From Codonopsis lanceolata (lineage: Eukaryota; Streptophyta; Magnoliopsida; Asterales; Campanulaceae): a DNA stretch of 64,000 nt. The stretch covers positions 79,178,556-79,242,555 of the forward strand of contig CM028380.1 of NCBI GenBank assembly GCA_013146195.2, written 5' to 3'. The notes under the pieces were generated by a model, which had not been told where the DNA came from, did no database searches, and saw only the letters and a program-made list of their open reading frames with translations. The position numbers were made by a program, and so were the translations under genes. Each line of letters opens with the position of its first letter. Within the stretch, counting starts at the first letter, position 1. Positions 22,128 to 34,728 of this stretch are shown here, piece after piece.

Positions 22128-22990
22128 GGTGGAGATATGAATTATATGGGTAGTATATGATGTAATTCTTCATGCTTATCAAGAGTATTTTTACTTTATA
22201 GTTCGATTATGTTAAGTACTTCGTGATCTGAAGAAAAAAAGTACTTCGTTGTTTACTTCATGTATAATTATAAATAAAAATTAGAAAAATTGACCAAGAT
22301 CTTTCAAATCTGGGGAAATAAAACAAATATATGTAGGAAAATTTAATTTAAAAGATATCAAAAATATTTCATTCTTTAAAATTTGATATATTTTCTTATA
22401 AATGTTCTTATTACAAATTATATTGCAATTTATTTTGAGTATGTTAAGTAGTTCAATGTTTAAGACTTTTTGAGATAGTTAAGTAGTTCAATTTATTTTG
22501 AAAAAATGAAATCCTTGTATAGTTTTGTATGATGTACGCTAGATCTACCATTATTAATTTCCAAAATAAACAACGTTTATCCCTTGTAGATTTTGTTTAA
22601 TTCATTTTTTTTTTCAAATACAAATTTTAACTTGACTTAGATATAGGTGATCTGGAAAAACATGTATGAGTCAATAATTATAGATGTAGTGGTAAACCTA
22701 GCATTTTTTATTAATAAATTATCGAATTTGAACATTATATAATAATTTTTTTTTCAAAAAATTAAATGTTTTTGTTTTTACAAATAGTAGTTCATGTTGA
22801 TTTATCCTTGGACTAAAATTTCAGGCTCAAGTTCATCATTTTTTATTCATATTTGAATTTTAAATATATATAAACCACAAAAAATATACATTATCATATA
22901 TCCATTTTGACTTGTAGCAGTCCCTAAAAACTTCATATCTCGATTTTTAGAATTTTTTCATAAATAACAAAAATTCTTGAAGTTAATGTA
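21515..22990. repeat. Diverged direct duplication
   Basis: 21515-21720 and about 22820-22990 share order and wording: AA(G/A)TTCATCATC...TTTTT, a TATAA(G/A)(T/C)CAC block, CATTTT(T/G)AC, TCAT(A)TCTCGATTT and a T-rich end. The duplication overlaps the intron of the weak gene candidate. It may be two ends of an old element or a segmental duplication. Confidence 0.45.
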
Positions 22991-24100
22991 ACTGATTTTT
23001 TTTTTTTGGTTTGATAAAGATAACTTACAATTTAGCTGTAGTTTAATGTTCATTTTCATCATTATATTGTCACACATAGATATTTAACATAAAAAAAGAT
23101 TGTTATATACATATTTTCATTGTTATTTTGTCACCTTCCTATTTCTTAAATATATGCACACGGCTAACTTGCAATTTAGCTGGAATTTAGGACCTATTTC
23201 TTTTTGAAACAATTTCAAAAGTTACTACTCCATACCAGCTCTTAATATACATAATTTACTTCAATTTCCAATCATCTACAAAACTTGACATCAGTCATAT
23301 ATGCTACTCATGCATGCAGGCAGGCACACATGTAACAGGACAATATGCACACATAATGCTGGATGATCATACAGTCATGTTTGAGCATGACAATTGAGAC
23401 ATGTCACGGTCGCACGCTGACTACAACATCAACAAACTAATATCAATTGCATGTATTACGATTGCCATTATTTTACAATCTAGTTTCTAGTCATTTTCTT
23501 TTTGATTTATTGAGGATTGTTAGCTTCCCCCTGAAACAGAGTTACACCTATATATAAAGAACAAACTCCTTGGTCCAGAAAATACATTTATTTTAAATAC
23601 TAGCTTTGGCTGCTTGAACGTAACTGTAAATGTATTTTCTCAGAAACAGACGTCAATATTCCACCCGCATAATCATCAAAATAGTGTACAGTGCGGTACT
23701 GCTGTATCTAACAGAAAAGTAATGCCTCGTTAACCCATCATCTTTTTTGAATGACCATGAAGCCCATTCTTATCTTCATTCTGAGTCCATCTCGTACAGG
23801 AACAAAATCAGTTACGACATTAGGAACAAAACATAACCACAAAGAGAACACAAAAGCAAACATTCCAAACATAGTTGTAATGTAAAAATAAGGATACTTG
23901 CCGAACTAAAGCCGAAGCCACACCAAATAATATTATGAGACTTTGAATAAATATCCGTCTTTGACTTTGGTAGTAAACTTACAATATACCAAAGTTGAAA
24001 GACATACTAATAAATCGTTAACACTCCTATATTGCCAATGAATCACCTGCAACATGCAGTATATAATAAAACAATATAAAACGATAAATTAGTAATTTTG
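22128..24100. other. AT-rich intergenic DNA
   Basis: Nothing coding is supported. GC-richer pockets at 23280-23420 and 23620-23860 hold no recognisable domain. The minus strand near 23790 could be the end of a lost exon, but no frame is convincing. Confidence 0.4.
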
Positions 24101-24715
24101 AGTATCCTTGACTCAATGGAGTCTAACTCGAATCTGTCTAGGGCTTATAATGCTTAGGCTCAGATCCCCACTGCCTATACACAAAGTATAGCAGCCCAAC
24201 CTAAGAGTTCACAACCGAAGGGACAATGTTACCAAGGATTTCACAACTATGGAGACAAGAACCAGCCTTCCAACAGAAACCCACAATACCCGAATTACCC
24301 CCTCACAGAACACTATATCACAAAGCTTCAAACTCACTGTGTATCCCTTCGAAAAACCACATCTCACAATAAGGGAGAAGAGACGAAGAAGAGAGCAGAG
24401 AATGAGAGATAGAATTGGTTGATTATGTATTACCTGTGTGTTGCATGAGAAGGAGGCGGACAAAGGGAGTATATATAACCATCCAAGGCAATCAATCAAC
24501 CCAAAGAATCAGCCAAGGTGCATAGGACGCGGCTGATTACGAAGCAGTAAGGGAAGAGCCGAAAATTTTGGGTAATCAAAGATTTCCCCCAAAATAAACC
24601 AACAGCAAAGGAAAGGCACAAAAGTCAACTGGGAAGAGGAGGTAAGTGGGTTAAAGGGTTTGGGTTGCTAGGTTTGTAAGTGGGCTGCCCAATTAGGGCC
24701 AAGCCTACACTTACA
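24100..24715 (-). repeat. Ty1/copia 3' LTR (minus strand)
   Basis: The LTR begins on the minus strand with TGTAAGTGTAGGCTTGGCCC at 24715, directly after a polypurine tract. A TATA box (TTATATATACTCC, about 24463-24476) fits an LTR promoter. The far end is uncertain, because the matching 5' LTR is missing and the CA terminus cannot be fixed; 24100 is an estimate. Confidence 0.65.
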
Positions 24716-24728
24716 ATCTCCACCTTGG
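24716..24728 (-). other. Polypurine tract of the copia element
   Basis: The minus strand CCAAGGTGGAGAT ends one step before the LTR start. GGTGGAGATTGT is a very common copia PPT/LTR junction in plants. Confidence 0.7.
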
Positions 24729-25002
24729 AACAAGTATCGGGACCATCATATTGAACTCATGGACATATGTGGGGAACATCATAGCCTATCCCGAACTTGA
24801 TCCAACACAAAGAAGGAAACAAGAACGGGAGACAGATTTTCACAAAGAAAAACTGTAGAAGGGTCAAAACTCACTTTCCAAACACAAAGTAGGGAAACAG
24901 GGACACGAAGCATGCATTCAACCACCGGTATCAAAATTCAAAATTTTCAAGCATGTTTGAAATTTTAACACATGTAAGCATTTCATATTCATATCCGCAG
25001 GA

Positions 25003-27250
25003 TTATACTGAGATGGAATTTTTTCTAGAAAAATAAAACCCTTTTTCAATTAAATCTCTCAAGTAATGAAAACGAACATCGATATGTTTCGTTCTATTAT
25101 GAAAAACAGGGTTTTTGCAAAGTTGAATTCCTGACTGACTGTCAGAATAAACCATAACTTTCTCATTTAAAAAACCAATTTCAGTTATTAATCCTTTCAA
25201 CCAAGTCGCTTCTTTAAAAGCTTCAGTTATAGCAACAAACTCAGACTCGGTAGTAGACAATGCAACAATGGGTTGTAATTAAGATTTTCAATTAACACAT
25301 GAACCACACAAAGTGAACACATAAGAGGTAGTAGACTTCTTACTATCTTTATCATTAGCATAGTTATTATCCACATAACCTTTCAATACAACACCTTCAT
25401 TGCATTTGGAGAATTTCAAGCCATAATTCACAGAATAACCAAGATATTTAATAAGTCATTTGACCGCTTCCCAATAAGGCATACCAGGGTTAGACATGTA
25501 TCTACTCAAACAACTAATAGCATAGGCTATATCAGGTCTAGTGCTAACCGTAAGATACATAATGGAACCAATCGTATTAGAATAAGGCATTTTCTCCATT
25601 TGCTTTTTTATCAAAATCAGTTTGGGGAGCCTGATTTTTATTAAGGACGAAATGTCCTCCTAGAGGCACATCAACAGATTTAGCATCCTCCATCCTAAAT
25701 TTACTCAAAATCTTTTGCACATAAGAAATTTGATTAAGAGAAATAGTGGAATTCTTTCTATCCCTAACAATGTTCATTCCCAAAATCTTTTTAGCATCTC
25801 CAAGATCTTTCATATCAAAATTCGCACTAAGACAATTTTGCACATTTTCAATTGATTTAATACAAGGACTGATAATAAGCATATCATCAACATAAATCAA
25901 TAGGAACACAGGAGTAGAAGAGTTGGCTTAAAAATACAAGCAATGATCATAGGAGCTACGAGTGAATTTTAAAGACAACATACAGATATCAAACTTCTTG
26001 TTCCACGTACATTGTTTCAAGTCATACAAAGATTTTCTCAATAAACACACATAATCGGGATTTCTCTTATCAATAAAACCTTCAGGTTGTCTCATGAAAT
26101 TTTTTTCATCCAAGTCACCATATAAAAACGCAGTTTTCACATCCATTTGTTTTAATTCTCAATTAAACTGAGCAACTAAAGCAAGCATGACTCTTACCGT
26201 AGTAAATTTGACAACCTGAGTAAAAATTTCTTTGTAATCTATCCCCTCATTTTGAGTAAATCCTTTAGCAACCAACCGCGCTTTAAATCTAACATTCTCA
26301 TTCTCAGTCTTAACCTTAAACAACAATTTGCAAGCAACAAGAGAACATGTTTTAGGTTTAGGGACCAAGGTCCATGTTTGGTTAACATGCAACAAGTTCA
26401 TTTCATCTTTCATAGCATTTAACCATTTATTAGAATGAGAAGACTTTAAAGCATCATGGTAAGATTTAGGTTCATCACAATTGTCAAGAGAATCAAAAAC
26501 ACTAAACACAAAAGATGTCATATGAAAATCATTAAGTCTAGATGTTATCCTAATTTCCCGTCTAGGTCGGTCCTTAGCAAGTTGGTAGTCATCTAGAGTT
26601 TCTATTTCTGGGACATGCTCATCCTCTACATTTTAATCATCTTCATTGTGATCAATTTCAACATTCTCATGATCAATTTCCACATTTTCGGTTGGCACAT
26701 CATCAACAACATGGGGTTGCTCCACCACAATTAGAGTTGGGGGAGGGGGAACATCATTAACAGGTATATCAGGAATAAAGCAAGGAAATTCAAGTTCATT
26801 AAAGACAACATCCCTACTTATTATGGTTTTAAAACCATTTTCCTCTTTTAACCAAAGTCTATACCCCTTCACACCCTTTAGGTACCCTAAAAACACACAC
26901 TTAGCAGCCCTAGTTTGCCATGTCTTTGATGTGCATAAGCCGCACAACCGAACACCCTCATATGTGAGATATCAATCTCTTTGCCCGTAAAGACCGCTTG
27001 GGGCATCTACCATGCAAAGGCAGAGGGGGACCTATTGATGACATAGGCGGCAGACCTTTACGTTTGGAGAGCAAAGTATTGAGCTAGCTCTCACTATTTC
27101 CAAAGAGTCATGTTCATATGCTCGGGAACACCATTCTGTTGCGGGTTATAGGTAACAGTTTTATGTCGACCAATACCATGAATAGCACAGAATTCATCAA
27201 ACTCATGATTAAAGAATTTTAGTCCATTATCAGTCCTAATCCATTCTAAT
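25003..27250 (-). pseudogene. Ty1/copia pol remnant: integrase, reverse transcriptase, RNase H
   Basis: From right to left, the integrase core and tail come first: a DNG-containing core and the NPQQNGVPEH-like motif near 27130-27230, then VFLGYLKGVKGYRLW at 26633-26947. Reverse transcriptase follows: WTLVPKPK, NEGIDYKEIF, MDVKTAFLYGDL, SLYDLKQ and the catalytic YVDDML at 25577-26521. RNase H ends the chain with STTESEFVA, YSDSQSGIQL and NRTKHIDVRFHYLRD at 25003-25260. Family length is about 1300 codons, but gag and most protease are missing. Frameshifts at about 25260-25577, 25910-25928, 26150 and 26630 disable it. The order is unmistakably copia. Confidence 0.9.
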
Positions 27251-27424
27251 CCATGTCCCTTACCATCAAAATAGCTAGCTCAGGTCAAAACCCCATCAAC
27301 GATAACATTGTTTCCATAAAAACATCAGTTTCATCATCTCCATTATATTCACCATGTCTAGTTTCTCCTCCATCTTCAGCTTTTGTTTCAGCCATGCAAT
27401 CTCCCTTATTGGAGAAGATGATAT
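27251..27424 (-). other. Junction between copia remnant and a MULE arm
   Basis: The minus strand reads acidic sequence (KGDCMAETKAEDGGE...). This could be gag tail left next to integrase after an internal deletion, but similarity is too weak to be sure. The copia element has lost its 5' half at this point. Confidence 0.3.
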
Positions 27425-27650
27425 TAAAATTTTCACATTACCCCCTATTTTGATGATGTTATATATGACCCCCTTATTTTTTACATGTGAGTGACACATG
27501 CTCACTTAACGGAAATACACAAACGACGTTAGGGCTAGGGACCTCCGATGAGCAAAAAAAGCCTACTTTGGTCAGTGGTGAAACTTTTTGAAGTTGGGGG
27601 ACTGATGATGGATTTGGCCAAGGTTCAGGAACTAGTGGTATACTTAACCC
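27425..27650. repeat. Solo MULE arm, same family as the RPOTp Pack-MULE
   Basis: This is a close copy of 38281-38511, from AAAATTTTCACATTA to the terminus GTATACTTAACCC. The outer end faces right and is followed by TAGTTATAA. No partner arm or matching 9-bp duplication is seen on the left, so the element is truncated against the copia remnant. Confidence 0.8.
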
Positions 27651-27867
27651 TAGTTATAATTAATTTGTGAATTAAAGAAAATTTATTCTAGAAGAGAGAA
27701 AAGAAGAGAGTTATAAGAGGGATGACCACCTTTACTCGTGGTGGATGTGAGATTTAATTGTAATCGTTAACTTTTTTGAAAGTTTAAAAGATAATTAAAT
27801 CTTAACCAATCATAAGCTTTCGTAAATTGTGCATTTGCGACATGAACTGTATTGTGATATAGATTGT

Positions 27868-28106
27868 ATTCCCTCTTTTCCGGTCAACGAGTACACTATA
27901 TTATTTGAGATGTTTCTCCTAAAAAGTCCAATTTCAAAAATTAAACATACAATCTTCTTAGCATTTAAACATTACACTCCATATGTGGTATACGCTTATT
28001 GACTATGCTCAAACATTTTTGTAATAATGATCAATTCTAATGATACTATATCTCTTAATAATTAAATTTTTCAAACATGAACTTTTTGGACGAAACGGAA
28101 ATAGTA
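27868..28106. mobile_element. MITE, degenerate
   Basis: It starts TATTCCCTCTTTTCCGGTC and ends GACGAAACGGAAATAGTA, diverged inverted ends of the CTCCCTCCGTTCC class. Its interior (CAATTTCAAAAATTAAAC, a TATCTCTTAATAATTA block) resembles 31200-31396 and 57275-57550. It lies 140 bases upstream of the ULT promoter. Confidence 0.6.
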
Positions 28107-28248
28107 TCACTTTAGCTACTCTAATTTTACAGTTGACAAGTGTAAGATTAACCGTTCATATGACGTAGCGACTAAACATGTCATTTAAAATCTCGTAAAT
28201 TTGGTAATATACAAACAATGCAATTAATTTGAGTTTATCCCGAGTTGT

Positions 28249-28274
28249 TATAAATACCCGACCCTAAACCCTTA
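28249..28274 (+). promoter_or_regulatory. Core promoter of the ULT-like gene
   Basis: TATAAATA at 28249-28256 is followed by CCCGACCCTAAACCCTTAA, which contains a telo-box-like AAACCCT element. It lies about 240 bases before the start codon, leaving a 5' leader of about 210 bases. The transcription start near 28285 is inferred. Confidence 0.5.
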
Positions 28275-28494
28275 ATATATCACTTTCATTTAGATCATCA
28301 GATATAGCTCTTGCTCTTTTCTTCTGATAGAGTAGTAGCGCCGCACATACATATTCAGAGAGTAGCAAACGATACCTAGATTGTGCAGGTCTTTAAAGAA
28401 TACAAGCCAGAAACGGTGAAAGCCTATTCAGGGTGCAGAAGCAAAGCTTGGATCGTAAAGATCTTTAAGAATCAAGAATACAATTTTTCTGGAT

Positions 28495-29457
28495 ATGGCT
28501 CAAGGTAAGTAATTTAGATTTTTTTAGCAGCGCTTTAGATCATCGCTTGTTGTATTTTTAGCAGCGCTTTAGATCGTCGCTTGTTGTATTTTTAGCAGCG
28601 CTTTAGATCATGATTTTTGATATATATCAATTCTACAAGCATATGTGATATGTCAACTTTTGTTCACACTTGAAAAATGAAACGGATTTTTGATGATTTT
28701 AGACAATTTTGAGATTCAATTGAATTTTTATTATTCATTATTCGTCAAACTCCTTTTTGAAGATATGGCTTGTGGTGTTAGATTTTGTTAAGCGTAAACC
28801 AAGCCAACATAAAACCACAAGACATCAATTTTGGACATAACTTGATGCAAGTAAATGCTGATGTCTCTTTAGATTAATGCTTGTCTTGTAGAATTCACAA
28901 GTCAAGATTAAATGTGGTCCATATATATGTTTTATTAATAAGATCACTTCTTTTTAGTAAGACAAAAAAGATTTTTTTTGTTTTTTTTACGATTTGAGCC
29001 CACTTCTGAGAATTAAGTTTTAATTTTCACTACTGGAATGAGGCTAATTACACCTCAAAGTTTATTCTCTATACTCATTTTCTGTAATGTATAACACAAG
29101 GTACAATACTTCAATGCAAAAAATTGGGTGTAGAAAATAAGTTTTTGGGTGTGGTTAGCCTCCACCTTTTAGTTAAGGAGATTTATCAACAAAAAAAATA
29201 ATTTATAAAATTTAAAGTGTTTAGTTGATATTAAACCTATTTATTTGGTAATTTTTAAATTAACTATTGCACATGCATGCCAAACACGGCACAAGATGTA
29301 GTTTTTTTATATTCACTTTTACTTGCTTTCAATTTTAAATTCTTTTGACATTTCCAAAATATATCCATTGTCTATCTAAGAAATAATGCACAAGTCTTCT
29401 ATTAGTGTATTCGATATCAAAACAAATCGATCAAGGTTATATACGACAATAAATATG

Positions 29458-29514
<57 letters not shown>

Positions 29515-30668
29515 TTGTTTATTTATTTATTTGTTTTTTTCTGAGGAAAGTTTTTGTATTTCAAGCAGCCTAAAAATTGATTTAAGTAATTATTTGAAAT
29601 GACGATCGAGTAAGGAGTGTATATAACTTGTGCTGCTGATTTGATAATTCTAAGTTTATTTATTTATTTATTTGTGACAGATTTGCAAATGGTGGTTTTA
29701 GATAGGATATTCGATGAGAAAGAAGTGGGGAGATTTAGGAATGTGAAGAATATAAAGCCCCACTCAGTAGAAATAGGGTGCGGATGCACCTTGCGTAGGT
29801 ATGGTGATATTTCTGGCACTCTTCAAATCTTTGACGATGGAAAGCTGCTAGTAGAGTGCGAGTGCTCAGATCCTCGGTGCAACCGAGGTAATTAGTTATA
29901 ATTGATCTAGCTCCCTTTAATTAATTACAAGCTAATTAATTAAATTATTTATTTAAGTAGTCAAATGTTAATAATTATAATATAGTCTAACTAACCCATG
30001 TGAGGATCTGATGTTGGTATATAATTTGGTGACTTAGTGATAACTCCTGCCGAGTTTGCCAAGCATGGTGGCAAACCATCGCCAGCCCTTAACTGGCGAA
30101 GCCAGATTTGGGTTGCCAACAAGAATGGCAAGAGAGTGAAGCTCTCGAAGACTTGTTTGCTCAAGTACCACACTGAGCCATTCAAGCGTGTGCAACGTGG
30201 ACACACCGTTCACCGTGATGAGTTCATGATTTGTACAAGCTGCGGCAAGATGCGCCGCTTTTCTCAACGCACCGCACAGGGTTGCAGAGCCTACCACGAT
30301 GCTTTAGCCAAAGTGGACTGGACATGCTTTGACATGGAGTAAGCGCACACTATACACACATATATATGTACATTGCTACTTTAATTAAGATTTAAGCAAG
30401 CGCTAGCTAATTAGTAAATATGCATCTGTACATAGCTGGTGTACGTACGATGGAATGACTATTGATGATTATTACGGTTTCTTGATACAGAAAACCTTGT
30501 GACGATGAAGAGGAGAGGATGAGTCGAATCCCATCGAGAGGATGTCCAAACAAAACAAGATGCAATGGTTGCGTAAGATGTGTTTGTGTTGGCTGCAGCA
30601 TGTGTCGGTTCGAGGATTGCAGCTGCCAGACTTGTGTTGATTTCTGTCAGAATAAACTTAATTCGTAA
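28495..30668 (+). CDS. ULT: ULTRAPETALA-like trithorax-group factor (four coding exons)
   Basis: Coding exons are 28495-28504, 29681-29887, 30038-30338 and 30491-30668, all with GT-AG introns and consistent phases, giving 231 aa (Arabidopsis ULT1 is 237 aa). Residues 1-75 hold the CGCTLRRYGDISG and CECSDPRC part. The SAND-like DNA-binding region includes ITPAEFAKHGGK, NWRSQIWV and LSKTCLLKYH. CHRDEF-type VHRDEFMICTSCGK and the cysteine-rich C-terminus CPNKTRCNGCVRCVCVGC, CRFEDCSCQTCVDF match the ULT B-box-like motif. ULT1 antagonises Polycomb silencing and limits shoot and floral meristem size in the nucleus. The first coding exon has only ten bases and is followed by a 1.18 kb intron, an unusual layout. 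All key cysteines appear intact, so the gene is probably functional. Whether it is ULT1 or ULT2 is undecided. Confidence 0.93.
28520..28612 (+). repeat. 34-bp tandem repeat (2.7 copies) in ULT intron 1
   Basis: The unit TTTTTAGCAGCGCTTTAGATC(A/G)TCGCTTGTTGTA occurs twice in full and once in part, starting about 15 bases after the first splice donor. Copies are almost identical, so the array is young. Its GC content stands out from the AT-rich intron. Confidence 0.85.
29459..29514. repeat. (AC)n(AT)n compound microsatellite in ULT intron 1
   Basis: A pure AC run passes into a pure AT run, followed by TTTATTTATTTATTTG. It lies 170 bases before exon 2 and is likely length-polymorphic. Confidence 0.95.
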
Positions 30669-31199
30669 TTGATTAGTACTGTATTAGATATATATATAGC
30701 TCCATCCATTGTTTCCAGCTCCTCGATCGGTTTCTGTTGGTTTCTGTTGTTGTACCATCAAACACATATTTGAATTTCCTATGTATTTAATTTCTCTTTG
30801 AAATTTTCTACCTTGATTTTGCTGAATAATTGGTTTTGGTTTTTTGTAAGCTTTACCAAATTTCCAGATCGATCAATCCTGCAACATGTGTCTAGACATG
30901 CATATGACCACAACAAACTCGATCGATGGCATGTCATCCTGTTTCCTTCCATATCCTTTGAACAATATCGATCTCAAGGAACAGACTGACGCAGCCAGAC
31001 GGACGGACGGACGGACAGAAGAACAGGCTTAAATCGCCAATTTAAGCCTTGTTGGCCCATGTTGTGTTTCCTACTCCATCCTTAAATACCTATTCATCTC
31101 TCCAATTTGGATCGTCTGTCCACTCTATTGAGTCCATTGGATGGTTGGAATTTGGGAATGAGACCACTCATATTATTTGCATTTTACAAAATTGTTAAA
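30669..31199 (+). other. ULT 3' untranslated region and downstream flank
   Basis: Contains the probable 3'UTR (to about 30800, with TTTGAATTTCCTATG and T-rich sequence), then spacer with a GGACGGACGGACGGAC microrepeat at 30998. No other gene is seen. Confidence 0.5.
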
Positions 31200-31396
31200 T
31201 ACTTCATCCGTTTCAAATAAAGATAGTCCGTTATACTATTTAGAGATGCTTCATTTAAATATTATACTTTCAAAAATTATGTTTACAATCTCCATAACAT
31301 TTCATTTTACTATCCATATTTGACAAAACATAGTAATGATTATACTTGTACTCAAGCATTATTGTCATTATAACCGACTTTAATACTCTAGTGATA
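31200..31396. mobile_element. MITE, left part only
   Basis: It begins TACTTCATCCGTTTCAAATAAAG and has the same interior as 27868-28106. The right inverted end is missing. A second MITE follows directly at 31397. Confidence 0.5.
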
Positions 31397-31580
31397 TACT
31401 TCTTCTATTTTGGGCAAAAAGTCCACTATTCCATTTTTAAATGTTTATTTAAAGTGTCCACTTTAAAAAATTAAGACATAAAAGTATCATTTTATTACTA
31501 ATGAACTACTAAAAATGTCATTTTCTTAAAAAAAAAGTTTGACTTTCAAACGGGGACACTTTGCACGGAACGGAGGGATA
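31397..31580. mobile_element. MITE, 184 bp
   Basis: Complete copy: TACTTCTTCTATTTTGGGCAAAAAGTCC at the left, GGACACTTTGCACGGAACGGAGGGATA at the right. The interior holds CATTTTATTACTAATGAACTACTAAAAATG, the sequence interrupted in the split copy at 31594/34325. Confidence 0.7.
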
Positions 31581-31593
31581 TTCATTAATTATA

Positions 31594-31699
31594 TACTCCT
31601 TCCATTCTAGGCAAAGAGTCCACTATTCCATTTTGGGATGTTTCACCTAAAATATCCACTTTCAAAAATTAAAGCATAAAAGTGTCATTTTATTACTAA
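31594..31699. mobile_element. Left half of a MITE split by a Helitron
   Basis: It begins TACTCCTTCCATTCTAGGCAAAGAGTCC and runs to CATTTTATTACTAA, then switches to CTAG of a Helitron. The complementary right half is at about 34325-34393. Confidence 0.65.
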
Positions 31700-34292
31700 C
31701 TAGTGATGCTCTCGTGCGTTACACGGTTTGTACATGAGTATAAAAATCATATATTCAATTAAAGTTGAATAATATACAATTAAATATTTTAATATAAAAA
31801 AATAAAAATTAACAGACAATAAAATTAAAAATAGAAAATCACATAAATTTGAAAAAAATTTATTATAAATTTATTTAAATGTATTTCGTTGTTCGAAAAG
31901 AAAGGATTAGATGAAATTGAACCATCTTCGCCATTCATTAAGTCAACAATTGATAATAAATTTATGCATGTGAATGACAAAAAATGATAGAGATGATAGT
32001 TTCCGATATTTCGTACTAATGTAGTAGATATAAAAAAATGTTTGCCAAATTACAAATTTCCCACCGAAGTATACACTCAATCCCAGATCACTACCCAACA
32101 TAATTTTATCTCAATTTGCTACCTGATATTGCCATTTGTGCCAAATAGCTACCTAGGGCCTAATTTAAGTGTGTCTGACTTAACGTTTTTTCACTAACAA
32201 AGTTGGCCATATGTAGCTATTTGACATAAATGGCAACATTAGGTACCAAATTGAGATAAAATATGTTGGGTGGTGATCTGAGATTGGTTGTATACTTCGG
32301 GGGGAATATGTAATTTGGCAAAAAATGTTGGTTATTGAAAGTACAAGCATATAAAAATACATAAATGAAAATTATTTTACTAAATAGTCCAAGATAACAC
32401 CGTTTGTAATATCCAATAAAAGAGAAATTGAAGTATGGTATAACACTCTAAACATAACCTCCAATTCTAAAATATTATACAACAACATTTTGTGCAACAT
32501 AATTTTTATATGACTATTCAATTAAAAAACACAAACAAAAAAATTATAAAATGCAACAATATAATTTCTATACATGACATTACAATTACATAAAATAAAT
32601 GAGTAATTATGGATCAGTCTTCTCCTAAATTTTCAACAACTTAAGTACACTGTTTTTACTCACACGGAACAATACATGTTCATTCAATTGTTCCAATAAT
32701 GCACAAATCACAAAAAAAAAAGAAGAAGCACAAATCACATAGAGGATGCAAATTTCTTCTTCTTTTACCTCGCCATCAAGTTCGTCTGCCCGAAGACGCA
32801 AAAAAAAAAAAAAGTATGGTATTGTGGATAAAGAGGAAAGAGAGTAGTAAGTCAGGTGGCAAAAAATGGTGGTTACTACATAATTGTGTTTTCATATTCT
32901 CTTCCTACTTTATATCTCGTTCTTCTTCTTCATTTTGCGTTTGTGCATGTGATTCAAAATATATTTACTTTTGTATTTGAGCTACTGTGCACATACTGTT
33001 TGATGAAATGCCAAAATATGATTTTGTTTACTGAATGGTTTACTGATTGTTTGATTGTTCGATTGTTTGAGCCGATTTTTTTTTTGTACTGCAGTCATAT
33101 TAGTATGTGAAATTATTTTTATCATTCAAAAAAAGTGTATTGGGTCTAGACTCATATGCATATATAACATTTTCATCATTTGATGTTAAAATTGAATGTT
33201 AATTTTTTATCAATTGACATATGTATTATTTTTGTCGTTTTTATAATGTTATTTCATGTTTTTTTTCTTAGTTGGATAGTCATACAAAAACTATGTAGCA
33301 AAAAATGTTTCTTTCGAACAATATATTGTTTCTTCCAAACACTTGATTCCTCCTAATCTTCTATTTATAGTATGTTTTTTTCAAATATATTTGATTATTA
33401 TTAAAGTAAGCATAGATGATCATCGATGACAAATGTTATATTTCGTTGTTGGACATTCTTTTTGAATTACAATACATCATTTGTGAATTGTGATGTATCG
33501 ATTTGGATGTAGGATGTAAGTAAGATGCATTAATTTTGAATCATTTTTTGTTTGTCTACAAGAAAGAAGAGAGATGAAAGTCTAATTCATTATAATTGAA
33601 GGCATGATGCATAAATTGGATTAGTTGACTTAAACTGACACATCGCGATGCATAGATTGATGCAACACAATGCATTGATTAAGTGATCCGTAGCGCGTCT
33701 TCGGTTTATTAAGGGTATCGTAGCCTTTTCGCTCCAAAGACTCTTTTTTCAGTTAAGAAAACATAAAAAAAAACTGTAGCAGTTGAAAACTTTACATAGT
33801 GGACGGGTCGAATTTCTCTTTAAAACAAACAACAAAAAAAGCCTAAAAATACTCAAATTTTCACATCTGAAAACCTCACATAGTAAAGAGCCAAGGAACT
33901 GTCTAACCCCCCTAGGCATCCAATTACAGCTAACAATTATAGTAGTTTTATCTTCATTGATAATTCATATAATTGTTTTGATAATTGATTCATTTCTCAT
34001 TCAATTGATAACTGTTATTAAATCCAATAATTTAAATAAATAATTATTTATTAGATCATTGAAATTTAGTATAAGTAAAAGAAAAAATCAAAACTTTTTT
34101 TTATCTATTAGTTCATTGATAATTCATGTGATTTTACACCCGTGTACAAATCGTGATATATATACATATGATTGTCAATTGTCTCAAGTCAAAGGAAAAT
34201 TGTCAAAAGTTTTCGAATTTATTTATCTAATCAATTTTGATTATAAATTCGTTTAATTTCCCAAAGAATTAATGACACATATATAGTATAGA
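31700..34292 (-). mobile_element. Helitron, nonautonomous, about 2.6 kb
   Basis: The 3' end (minus strand) is CTAG at 31700-31703 with a hairpin CGTG-TAACG-CACG at 31713-31725 just inside it. The 5' end is proposed near 34292, where the minus strand reads TCTATACTATATATG, a common plant Helitron start. Both MITE halves outside it support insertion into one MITE. The exact 5' base is uncertain, since the base before TC is T, not A. No helicase is readable inside, and 32040-33720 is AT-rich with short frames only. Confidence 0.55.
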
Positions 34293-34324
34293 AGTATTTC
34301 CAAATTTGGAAAGTTCTATATACA

Positions 34325-34393
34325 TATAAAGTGACATTTTAAAAAAAAAATTGACTTTCAAACGGGAACTCTTTGTCCGAAACGGATGGAGTA
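34325..34393. mobile_element. Right half of the split MITE
   Basis: AAGTGACATTTTAAAA... leads to TTGACTTTCAAACGGGAACTCTTTGTCCGAAACGGATGGAGTA, the right end of the 31397-31580 family. It lacks any left half of its own. Confidence 0.6.
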
Positions 34394-34728
34394 TTAGACT
34401 TTTCGAATATAAACCCTTTAAGTAAAACAGAGAGAGTAATATACTAAATCGAACTACATAAAAGAAAATCTTGGTTATTAATCTAATAAAATTTTCTCAC
34501 TGAAATAACTAATGCTATCACTAGATTTTTGTTTTTCAAAAAAGTTATAAATTATAAAATAATAGAATTATTAATTTTTCATAGTTGGAAAAGTAGACTT
34601 CTCATAATAATTTTTAAATAATGGAGTATATTAGTTATTAGGATATATATTAATCACTAGAAGGTAACCCCAAGCTTGAAGGTCCACCACTGTTATTTAA
34701 GTTTTTTTTTTGTTATGCTAAAACCGAC

